Of a stretch of 64,000 nt of DNA, positions 14,801 to 21,100 are shown in pieces (position 1 is the first letter of the stretch; the number at the start of each line of letters is the position of its first letter). The stretch lies in IMG/VR virus record IMGVR_UViG_3300037963_004147, positions 39,154 to 103,153 of that record; one strand, given 5' to 3'. The position numbers and the translations under genes are program-made. Origin of the DNA: a virus. Below the pieces are notes generated by a model. It searched no databases. It worked only from the letters and a program-made list of their open reading frames with translations, and was not told the DNA's origin.

Positions 14801-17800
14801 ATTAGATTATAAAACAGCTTTGATGAGTCATGAAGGTGTTACAAGTAAAACAGGTGAGAATTCTGCAATATCATATGAACCTGCAGATATAGAAGTATTA
14901 ACTGATCTTTGGGATGAAATACAAGAAGAAGTTCCTGAGTTAGCTGAATTAGTTAATGAAGATGGTTTAGATGCAAATAACCTTCTTGGTAAATGGAGAG
15001 GTTACACGAATAACCATGAAGGTGCAAGATCTATTGGTTCAGCTGTACTACCTAATTTATATTTAAGTTTATTACAAGAATATAATACTAAGTTTAAAAG
15101 TTTAAAAGTAGCAGGTGAAGAAACAGGTCCTAGATTTGTATTTAATGGTATAGTATATGATAAATTTACAAATAAGGTAGAGGATGGAATAGATTGGTCA
15201 AGAGAAGTTAACGCAGATGGTAGTCCTGGTAGAAGAAAACAATATATTATCTCTGCATTAATTACAGCAATGACTGATAATGCTAAAGAAAGATTAGCAG
15301 CTAAATTAGGATTAACTAGAGATTCATTAGGTGGAGTTACAATGTTAACTGCAATGGGTGTTCCAATTAGAACAAGTATATTATTATTTAATAATCCAAA
15401 TGTTAAAGAAGCATATTATCAAAAATCATTAGATGATTCATTTGATTTACAATCATACTTTAGAAAGAAAAGTCAACAGTATAAAAGAATTGCAAATAGC
15501 ATAGGTGGTGTTGATACTAATTTTGAATTAACTGATGATGCATTATTAGATGCTATACGTGATCCTGGACCAACATGGGGTAGCAATATAGAGTTAGGTA
15601 TTAAACTAAATGAAGCTCAAGAAGCTGGGCAAGATTTTATAACTGCAAAACAGTTAGTAACTCAAATGAAAGTTCTTGAAACAATGTATAAGCCGGCTAG
15701 ATCAAAGAAAAAATCTTCTAAAGCTACTGGTATAATTCCAATATCTTCAGAGTTTTTAAGTTTAGGTACATTAGTGTCTTTATCAAAAGGTATAGGAGGA
15801 AGTTTATCAGAAGCTGCTAGAATTGATAAGGCTATAAAAGATTTAAAACTTGATTTAACTGATGAAGCATATTCAAAACTTGACTTTAATGAAAAGCCTT
15901 ATGTAGATGTTAGAAAAATATTTAAAGGTAAAACTCATCAAGCTCAAACATTAAAAATGTTTCAAGAGTTTTATAATGAATTATTACCAAATGTTTTTAT
16001 TTCTCAATCAGAGCAGTTTAAGCAATTGATGGCTGCCATTCAAGCAAATGGTAATCCTGCAGCTTTTAGAGATGCTGAAGTTAGAGATATGGTAGAAAGA
16101 GATTTGCTTTCATACTTAACTTTAAAGTCTTATATGCATACTACCCAGCAAGAAAAAGATAATAGTTTTATAGGTCATTTATCTAATGATTTACTATATG
16201 GTATTAATGGTAAAACAATTGCAGATATAATTGATGAAGCTAGAGAAGCATTGGATGGAAAATATAATTATTTCATTCAAGACTTTATAAAACTAGAAAG
16301 AGCAACTGATACTGGTAATAAGACTGGTGTTGACATGGCTACTACAAATACTTTAACTAGATTAACTGACTCTGAGAAGGTAGACATACAAAATGGATTT
16401 AAAGAGTTATACAGTAATCCTGAGACAAGAGATTATGCTGTTTCAATTATAAATTACTTAATGGTAAAAGATGGATTGCAACCAACATATAAAACATTAT
16501 TAGCAGCTGTTGCACCTGCCGCATTAGGTAGATATTTAGATAATATTAATAATGTTAAAGCAGCATTTGCAAGAGGAAACTCTACATTATTTAAAAGTGT
16601 ATTTGGCTTAGATAAGTTTGAGTTAGGTCAAGACTTTTTAGATAACTACTATAGGTCAGCTAAATCTAGTAGAATAGTACCTTCAGTAGGAGATGACGTT
16701 GCAATTCCTGTATTTAATCCTAAATCTAAAGTAAATGTAGCAAAAGGTAATTTTACTGTAGATGAAGTTGCAAGTAATCCAAATACATTATATGTTATAT
16801 TTGATAATGAAGCTAATGTAGGAAGTGCTAATAGTAAAGCTGTTAGAGGAATGGATAATGTAATTTCTATTAACATTAAAAAATCTGATGCAAATATTCC
16901 AGAAAACTTTTATGATCAAACAGAAGAGGATACGGTAAAGCAATATCTTGCAGATAAGGTTAATGAAATATTATCTGAAAGATCTATAAAAGATGATATT
17001 GTATTTCAAAGTTCAATTGATAAAGCAACAAGGGATGCACTAAAGAAAAATAGTGAACCTGTATATAATGAGCTTATATCATTAATGACCAATAATTTTA
17101 AGTATAATATTGCAGGTTATAAAACAGAACAAGAAAGAGAAGGAGAAAAAATAAATAAACAAGCATTAGAATCTCCTATAAGAATTGAAAAGACTGGAGA
17201 TAGAAACTACTTGTACATTGATCTTTATAAAGGTATTGTTGCTACTCCTGAAATGCCTAACGCTGTTAATTATAAAGCAGCTCCAAGAAAAATGACAAAA
17301 GCAGGTCAAACTAAACTTTTAGAAAATAAAAATCTAATAAGCTCTAGAGGGTTTAAATTAAAAGGATTTCAAATAGATAATAAATATAATGAAGAAGTTC
17401 AACTGCCATTTACTGTTAGACATAAAGGTGTACTATACCAGTTAGTTAAAAAGACTAGTAGTGAAAAAGCTCCTATTAATACATCATCTGATATTATTTA
17501 TGATGGTAGCTCTTTTGCACAAGGTAGTAGTGCAGTTTATGTAGAATTACCTGCGATGGGATCTGTAGCACAATTTGGACCAGGATTTATATTTGGAGAG
17601 CAGAAAAAATATTCTCAAGTTAAAGAACTTATTGAAACCGCAAATGCACCAGAAGATGTACCTGCAGATGATTCAACAAATCCAAAAGCAAAAGAACAAA
17701 GTGACGATGATTTCTTAAAACAATTTAGTAATAAGGTATCAAGAGAGTATAATGAAAATACTAAAAAAGTTACTTTTACATCTAAAAATAAATCTGCAAA

Positions 17801-18122
17801 TGAGGTTACTGAATCTGATTATAAAAATGATATAGGAGATCCTAATAATGTAATAGATAGTTCTATTGATATAGGAGGTTCTGTAGATACAGCGGGTGAC
17901 AGTACATTTATATCTGAAGAGTCTGAAGGAGATGGAATGAATGTATCTATAGATGAACAAATAGAAAATTTCTGGGATAGTTTAGCAATACCGCAACTAA
18001 GAACACTTAAACAAGCAACTGGTATTGATACTGTAGCAGATATGAAAAAGGAATTTAAGAAACCATTTTATAAAGGAAATATTGATACCTTTATGGAAGT
18101 TATAAAATCATGTTTTAGTTAA
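2874..18122 (+). CDS. Giant multidomain virion RNA polymerase (crAss/YonO type) with zincin domain
   Basis: This 5,082-residue protein should be packaged in the virion and injected to transcribe early phage genes. The catalytic motif GADFDIDK supplies D3862, D3864 and D3866, preceded by the family hallmark GIRIPSQ...S at about 3820-3835. K3443, in DGQTFVKMS, is a candidate for the conserved lysine of the other double-psi beta-barrel. Residues about 240-290 are hydrophobic and Ala/Gly-rich (TIALEELAMWGATAALAA), possibly membrane-active. Coiled-coil-rich stretches occupy about 640-1050. An HEAFH zincin motif (H2174, E2175, H2178) is followed by EEYMADEF near 2241-2248, a likely third zinc ligand region. 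The polymerase is known from crAss-like phages, sometimes as several polypeptides; here it is fused into one very long chain. Autoproteolysis by the zincin is an inference. Confidence 0.93.
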   Translation: MSDFEKDVKSNAVNSIAPGVPQDMFVFESISDLETPPDIAEFDPNLDQGYLDMLSAAAPIINQFSPNPTSNMRSPFPGPATDTYNPVAQKVPKASGNESIMNKFRQIGEVAKNLNPENPENKNTTFGKSMNSIKIADPIFSSIRESQFDRYYEHGEFGKLGWHPYADNETYYNENSSWWDNAGRMFGEMGRLAWTGMKANYSSWGSADSMDLNAAVEFEDAMRIGSSTTGGFGGGLNNLLLQSGYTFGIIGTIALEELAMWGATAALAAATPFTAGASGAGAVATGTAATVRTGYNMAKLAKLGRRIADSFDVSRMLRGTRSMMKNMNKADNARGFWNSVRSGGNVLGNFVAPETMAAFKALKSAEKAGDNLTSMAKISKGVGGFYRDLRSLNFALSEGRMEAGSTYMDVLNRSMAQMKENNLAEGLSENLTDSQIAMADARAQEAAFATTSWNAPLIYLSNQLLLGNSMGGFKRTLNQAMRDNIEGVGRRILKTKAAVKTGKDGAKTIAKDVFEDVGESFMNYKYLYKSVKAGGIKGGATMAAGAGLRFFAANVGEGLQEVYQEAVAKGVSDYYTALATDPMAGGSELFQTSALAGLSEQFSGQGLHTFMSGFLMGGVVAGPQKLVFQGMPMLYQKTFNKKEYAEYKANKEKLVADLVNTYNSAWNSQADDVQNMFDSTKLNFLNQKQEASEMVAAQLEDSMFNFIDAKDNAKFQQLNTIFKTGRQDFYREQLEDYLQLTDEELAEAFPQEASRAKSGKLRSTIQDQIKKIDEMEVTYEKNLEDFVNPFDPKAFKPGSREQNDEALKHFAFEHARMLYLFTKDGFQRALERSESIFSELESDPVISKMAANDVTVLLNKDTLQQEISQLKAEIPGLGEAGTKRLKKDKEKKLEALEAVADVLYNEEYQTKTGRFDRRRIQKLTPTILNYLKTVARSKDAFVNPELIQETIKKIVDHNHLSNRQKVYDKSIQFLNNPDQFDAIVRRSYEYLKYAHKNQLEMYEKAIRKFINKKEINQFLNQLAKVGVYADMSETLEFAETGNIDSLTVFYSESGMVNKVNDPELFAEIQNLIQTYRQTAQPQVQSDIAESKSSEVKKSKKAQAVQEEVDEILEDAEISGPEAEVYGKAKDESPILEKLLKQKYQEVRAFAIQKGVKKIPSFNDYIKTPAAQSYISAYVALKKMWYQTLTGIEDEGIRMERFKKDQGFLSWLKLQQTNDKVVDVLSVTNTKFNDFIKGMAEDVGSTPEQDKKNKVAGLEGPSQIVEVKSTDDQGNPVTFYQILDKFGEPVAYELTEEAGLPVGLSFTDLGKAKQAKAKLDASIPDTAEMEIRNSKGEVVEKLVFGQEVIEKSTGNKYIVVSTPSKLSKGGKLYLFPASLAGTVTQLQARRNKSEKINPADFAGRFKASSYSLTDVSLPANVSKLNIDEATKIQYQQNGRFTKDKEWEGNSKKRFQLILQNLSEEQFNKLEVVVKRNIDGGKVTQEKFTFPEKAPNRLIKRTKQSYSIALRIPADIMKTLEPKILDADLALPENNILGYIPNTDVQLYDTNGARINPLNITTDQIGNLFQISGKTKENAAKEIRRNFAIQQSIVNDINKKLGKDESGTLTLEDIGGVNFVATAGQMQFLPTGVTNKIENLQYNTVDGTMVILDNGNNRFVTDMTGSVEDQIDFEDKVKADMQAQNTNIFENAKKAGRYVMIVKQPNGMFSYFPIKTDVLEKSTLNDIANEIIERSALSQKDNTKKIEGATTPVINDMEFNSEFNQELNNKFYIASTPGYSFDINVNANGAVELRVFDRDNKQVVKYIQNDKAAIEAWGKVEDKTQLLNELFENADKSFKEQYSKVTSKTPAIRKQVLKDVANLKLNLGSIRKSFPVTASASEIAETSVTTVGSQVRKDSKLRVNINGIDVSQIETAGVFTPSEVFTDANGNPIPKGGPLTTSSESMNNIEIEGAELDAMSKEDFEALKADNFKGLTEAQITAIAIKLSDPSSLTAREGQVMSNVVSSGIVQMKHLSLKKNNPASENTTPGETGSAQMDRSALMKKAASLRSKIEALEDAIADRGLSTTAEEEAIANDPEIKKLTKERNDILDKLSANKIVAENLSEEDVNNIDEFLAWAESALPGFITTQDINTLGNNTKAGGKRVGAFVMDMHNIAGGMNIAGTIYADQTKYAYHEAFHAVFRMLLTEEQQQKFYTIARKEVRAKLRAEGKSFKEEIEKLKNSDLTRYANYSQKALENLYYEEYMADEFQKFKTDPKSTKTDSFIKSFFNKLMEWLRSIFKKYNANELKFLFEEVDAGKFKTADVAVNSFTEEAGMGVTIQANKILRTKEISLDSGKKEYEYLDSKTSRAIISAISARVINEQLKSDNPEFDIVESVKESLNLYKNLYNNDTELYRSLNSSDKRKLRAVRKAFNEYGKDIVDGVLEELALYDIKLETAEDENGMFEEAFGLRTTSDWDKDASMTGGFRSLPSFLRKYIGTTVFVDEVNGKPKTDMFGNLHLPVSDIGTQKQENVLTTVDFGVAYSGFLKASSGQTDPVKVMQQLYLFGKNNPQTQAVVRRLMDDVGLVWEGQLEEGIIPDNLKDPSLFQAIIKGFSNFKVDYLFIHRRTSDNQVFTYNAANRDDAHTQIEKWSEAYRQLRVLQANNPDKLNASLKDLRKLLGYLDPNKPQNKISNGKLDVLSNNIAKSLKEATGISLSPQYIEFSIASNILEPTANQKSIINANSDVKAIEYEDVMYLRNGLEEGSNIMSESDEGVYNRLRQMALGNAPFDENIGASVFKNPNGDLVYAHQLPTFHLKQIAKLNDVKGAGEVIKQLKEKDYLEQNSLVNSPWFKQLSAEGRLKVTRIAGTKASKNIRQDDAGGIEEGYDKNETGTTYGELSKADIINSLVSSYIANVNAVSGKVNGVFAEGEERALAPSLLRVIEASSTGDMVSLPVMKTVEKGEGGSIQLTDEALTAYINNIQAEANRIASEHKGKTYDNVKEEGDLIAGYNADKSGQKFDPDGRAFKFHNTGNLLTAIKLKSLDKSGIPQFLTKTEVSDRLRNNNEGSQKMWMASDTAVEKSGHNQRGTIVQVILQGAESVEYTNKKGKKGTKLEANKGDDGTLHNVKYWGKINFKEQSAEDRQTIIQALGNAIVPQSFESETHTNKVVIGDKVFKVESKGLAQWLRGTGSQHFYQVVEEAGEVNENLKDLKGQLEEAIKENPDASFDEHLKAIGESRESLKNYVSNRLISEFRQFDKEIKDSKIELPSFLKTGITRPKDGTTDAGNFAATNRKLNLIKDKDYNLMQIFFNDWLNTTALNDVILGDQAISLKDAVDQVKRAKMQNAAYYSAKSDIVAPDLGINEKVSNIALFPTTEPTAPSRHTKAKIDQADAQLWMTPKAFKHMWFGFGKLTPSQSALFDKVMKGEKVNVEDIYGKNGAAKKGEMLNSKKLVYGDGQTFVKMSAFMLSKEYTSYQNEKGDWVARPDKVKLHNMREKMEAYERKHKTIAVSAPLSALKMMKKNVNDIDSMIDFSGELTEKNAMNLDAEYMGLQVLNPSNKLEIVDPTQIRTIVTGEQEFPDDLTVTLPDGNEMSVLQLRSAYNQAVSDRQTQKYLDKRNLIFDIDYAMDELHKGMAENKISANLLSYLQYAQTSLSSSQSSSELLEFFSFDPDTGQQNYNLDNPITKQKFEQLFLSYFSKSVFSEKIPGTSAALVSDYGVNVYRRVLSVDENGYPDQQEIIRSEDFIQNYSVTDLVQGKEGPLDFSNDDQFGRLKTEVEASKGKGVIIMDRLRPDMKEYINGKYTGIKYSESIMPAHHREVMELVGDTGPIPEAVAKMFGIRIPSQDNHSTISIKLVDMMPAYYGSSIISPRELVEVSGADFDIDKLYLQMKEWFVDDNGNFKEYSNSFEDYVRYINSKVGTKGTSYAEALAKSKFNLDNSYTEAQKKEAIDAGLTVRSLNALSELGLPISKKEYNAYVKKNERAPFAAGYNNEILDYKTALMSHEGVTSKTGENSAISYEPADIEVLTDLWDEIQEEVPELAELVNEDGLDANNLLGKWRGYTNNHEGARSIGSAVLPNLYLSLLQEYNTKFKSLKVAGEETGPRFVFNGIVYDKFTNKVEDGIDWSREVNADGSPGRRKQYIISALITAMTDNAKERLAAKLGLTRDSLGGVTMLTAMGVPIRTSILLFNNPNVKEAYYQKSLDDSFDLQSYFRKKSQQYKRIANSIGGVDTNFELTDDALLDAIRDPGPTWGSNIELGIKLNEAQEAGQDFITAKQLVTQMKVLETMYKPARSKKKSSKATGIIPISSEFLSLGTLVSLSKGIGGSLSEAARIDKAIKDLKLDLTDEAYSKLDFNEKPYVDVRKIFKGKTHQAQTLKMFQEFYNELLPNVFISQSEQFKQLMAAIQANGNPAAFRDAEVRDMVERDLLSYLTLKSYMHTTQQEKDNSFIGHLSNDLLYGINGKTIADIIDEAREALDGKYNYFIQDFIKLERATDTGNKTGVDMATTNTLTRLTDSEKVDIQNGFKELYSNPETRDYAVSIINYLMVKDGLQPTYKTLLAAVAPAALGRYLDNINNVKAAFARGNSTLFKSVFGLDKFELGQDFLDNYYRSAKSSRIVPSVGDDVAIPVFNPKSKVNVAKGNFTVDEVASNPNTLYVIFDNEANVGSANSKAVRGMDNVISINIKKSDANIPENFYDQTEEDTVKQYLADKVNEILSERSIKDDIVFQSSIDKATRDALKKNSEPVYNELISLMTNNFKYNIAGYKTEQEREGEKINKQALESPIRIEKTGDRNYLYIDLYKGIVATPEMPNAVNYKAAPRKMTKAGQTKLLENKNLISSRGFKLKGFQIDNKYNEEVQLPFTVRHKGVLYQLVKKTSSEKAPINTSSDIIYDGSSFAQGSSAVYVELPAMGSVAQFGPGFIFGEQKKYSQVKELIETANAPEDVPADDSTNPKAKEQSDDDFLKQFSNKVSREYNENTKKVTFTSKNKSANEVTESDYKNDIGDPNNVIDSSIDIGGSVDTAGDSTFISEESEGDGMNVSIDEQIENFWDSLAIPQLRTLKQATGIDTVADMKKEFKKPFYKGNIDTFMEVIKSCFS

Positions 18123-18126
18123 TATT

Positions 18127-21100
18127 ATGGCAAGGTGTATAAATAAAAATTTACAGGAATTTAAGAATATAGCTGAGGTGTTTAAGTCACCTATTGTAGC
18201 AAATATTGTTATAACCGGTTGGCAAGACTTAAATAGTACCGATCAAATTCCTACTATTCAACAAGCTAGTGAGTTTGCTAAAAATTCAGAGACAGCATAT
18301 AATTTAAAAAGAAAAGATTTTGCAGAGGCTGTATATAATAATTTATCTAACAAAGGGATAATAACTAAGTTTAAAGGTAGATACTTTATAGTACAATCTA
18401 ATAATGCTGTTTATGATCCAGGTATAAGAAAGTTTAATTTAAATAGACTTAAAGGATATCTTAGAGCAAATAATATTCCTTTAAATGTAGTATCAACAGC
18501 TGTTAGAGGTAAAGCAATGGAGGTTAAAATACATGATGATTTATTTACACCTTCTGATATTTTACCTGAGTCAAGAAGTTATGGTACTCCTCATACTAGA
18601 CAAGTAGTAGCTCATTTACTAAAATTATTTCCGCAAGTAAATGTAGAATTTTTGTCTGTAAAAGATGCTAAAAAATTACACGATAAATTACCAGAAAGTC
18701 AAAAAGCAAATGTAAATTTTGATAATGTTAATTCATTTTTTGTTAATGGTACAGCCGTCCTTATAAAGGGTAGGGTAACCGATACTACTGCTATAGAAGA
18801 AATTTTACATCCATTTGTAGATGGATTTTATACAAGTAAGCCTGAGATATTTAATAGTTTATATAATGAAGCTGTTAAAAACTTTCCTGAACTAAATGCT
18901 GGAATACAAAGTGCTTATTCAGATAGAAGAGGATTTAGTGAAAGACATAGACAATTAGAACTTGTTACTCAAGCTTTATCTAGACATTTTAATAATGAAT
19001 ATGAGAATAACCCAACAAAATCTTTTAAAGATAGAATTAAAGATTTTATAGATTGGTTTGTTTCTATTATTGAAAATTTAAGTAGTGTCTTTAATGGTAG
19101 AAATATAGATTACTTTAGAGGAGATCAAGCTTTATTAGAACAAGAACAAAGAGAAGATAGATTAGAACAAGAAGATGTTGTTGCAGTAAAAAGAATTAAC
19201 GTTAATTCAATATCAGGTAATCCAACACTATCTGATATTGCTAAACTTTTAAATACAAGTGACATTGAATTTGATGTCAATGCTGCACCTAAAGTTGATA
19301 CTAAAGTTAGATATAACTTATCAGAAGAAAAATCAAGAATTTATGATTATGTAATAAAAAGATCTAATGGTATACAACAAGAACTAATAGAAAACTTTTT
19401 CTTAGCTGCAAGAGAGACTAATAAATTGGTTGATGAATTAAGTGTTGGAACAATTGAGAGAGATGCAGATGGTAATTTAATATCTCCAATTATAGTTTTA
19501 GATGAAGCTACTCATACTTATATGGATTTAACTGATCCATCTAAAAAAATAACAAGTACTACTCAAGCCATTAAGGGTCAAATGTCAAGAGAAAAGCAAG
19601 AAGAAAATGATCTTAATCTTAAATTAGGAAATGATTTTGATAAAATTCTTGAAGGTTTAGTAACAGATGTTACCTCTGCAGAATTATTTGATAAAATGGA
19701 AATCTTAAATGAAGAGCAGTTTGGTAAAGCATATGCATCAATGCAAGCTTCTTTAGCTGGACTTATGAAAGATAATACGGTGGCAATTCCTCAAGTTGTT
19801 GTTTATGATAAAGCAACTGGAATAGCTGGTAGTATAGATTTATTATTAATTGAACCTGATGGTAAAGTTAGAGTTGTAGATTTAAAAACATCTAAGTATA
19901 GTAAGAATGATCCTTTTTATAAGACTATCTTAAAAGAAGTAAATGCTAAAGATCCAAACTTTGGAATACTTCCTGAAGATAGCGTACTAAAACAAAAAGG
20001 TATTGCAGATTCATTGTCAATAGAGCAAACACATAATTTACAAGTAAATCTTTATGGTAGAATGCTTGAGAATATGGGATATACTTTATCAGAAAAACCT
20101 GCAAGTACATATCACATAAAAGTTGATGTAACAGGAAAAGGTAAGAATCAAAAGTTTCAAGGAGAGTTTAAACCGGAAGGTGAAGAGCTCCATAAGATGA
20201 GTGAAAATGTACCATATCTAGATGCTATTATCCCATATAATGTAGATGTAGTATCTAAAGAAAGAATTGATGAAGCTAGAAAAGGTAAAGAAGATTCTAC
20301 TTATGATACTACCTTACCTCCAGATCAACAGAATCCTCTTGATGATGCTCCAACATCTCCTGAGTTTGAAGTAATAACACAAGCTCTTAGAGATTATAGA
20401 AAAGGTTTAATAAAAAGACAGGATGCTCTATCAATGTTAAAAGGAAATGTATTCTTAGGTAGACATAAGACTGTTGAACAATTACAAGAATCTATTCAAA
20501 ACTCAATTAATGTTATTACAGTAGCTATGACTCAAGGTCCAAAAACTAGATCTGCAGTTTATGCTTCACTTATGAGAGATGCTTTAAGACAGGTTGATGA
20601 GTTTCAACAATATGTAGAAGATCCAATTAATTTCTCAAAGCCTGAGTACATAAGTTATGTCTTAAATTTTGATGAATTTATAAAAACATTTGAAGGTTTA
20701 TATAGCTTGCAAAATTCTAAAGAACTTAATAGAACTCAAGTAAGATTAGCTTTTAAGCTTCAAACTAGATTTAATGAGTTGGTTGGCGTGGGTGATAAAG
20801 AAGGTGTTATAGATAAAGCTGTTACAGACTATGTTAGAGATACTGTAGCTAGAAGATCAAGTTATAACTTTACAGAAGATCAACTTGATAATATCATGAA
20901 GTTAGGTAAAGATATAGGTGTTATTGATTATCAAGCTAGAGATCTTGCAACTACTGCTACATTATTAAATGATGGTACTCCGGATACTCTTCTATCTATA
21001 ATGGATAAGATCTATAAAGCTAAAAAGCAAGAGTTACTGGATAAAATTGAAACTAGAGAAATGCTAATTAATAAGGCAGCTCAGAAAGTTTTAGAATTAT

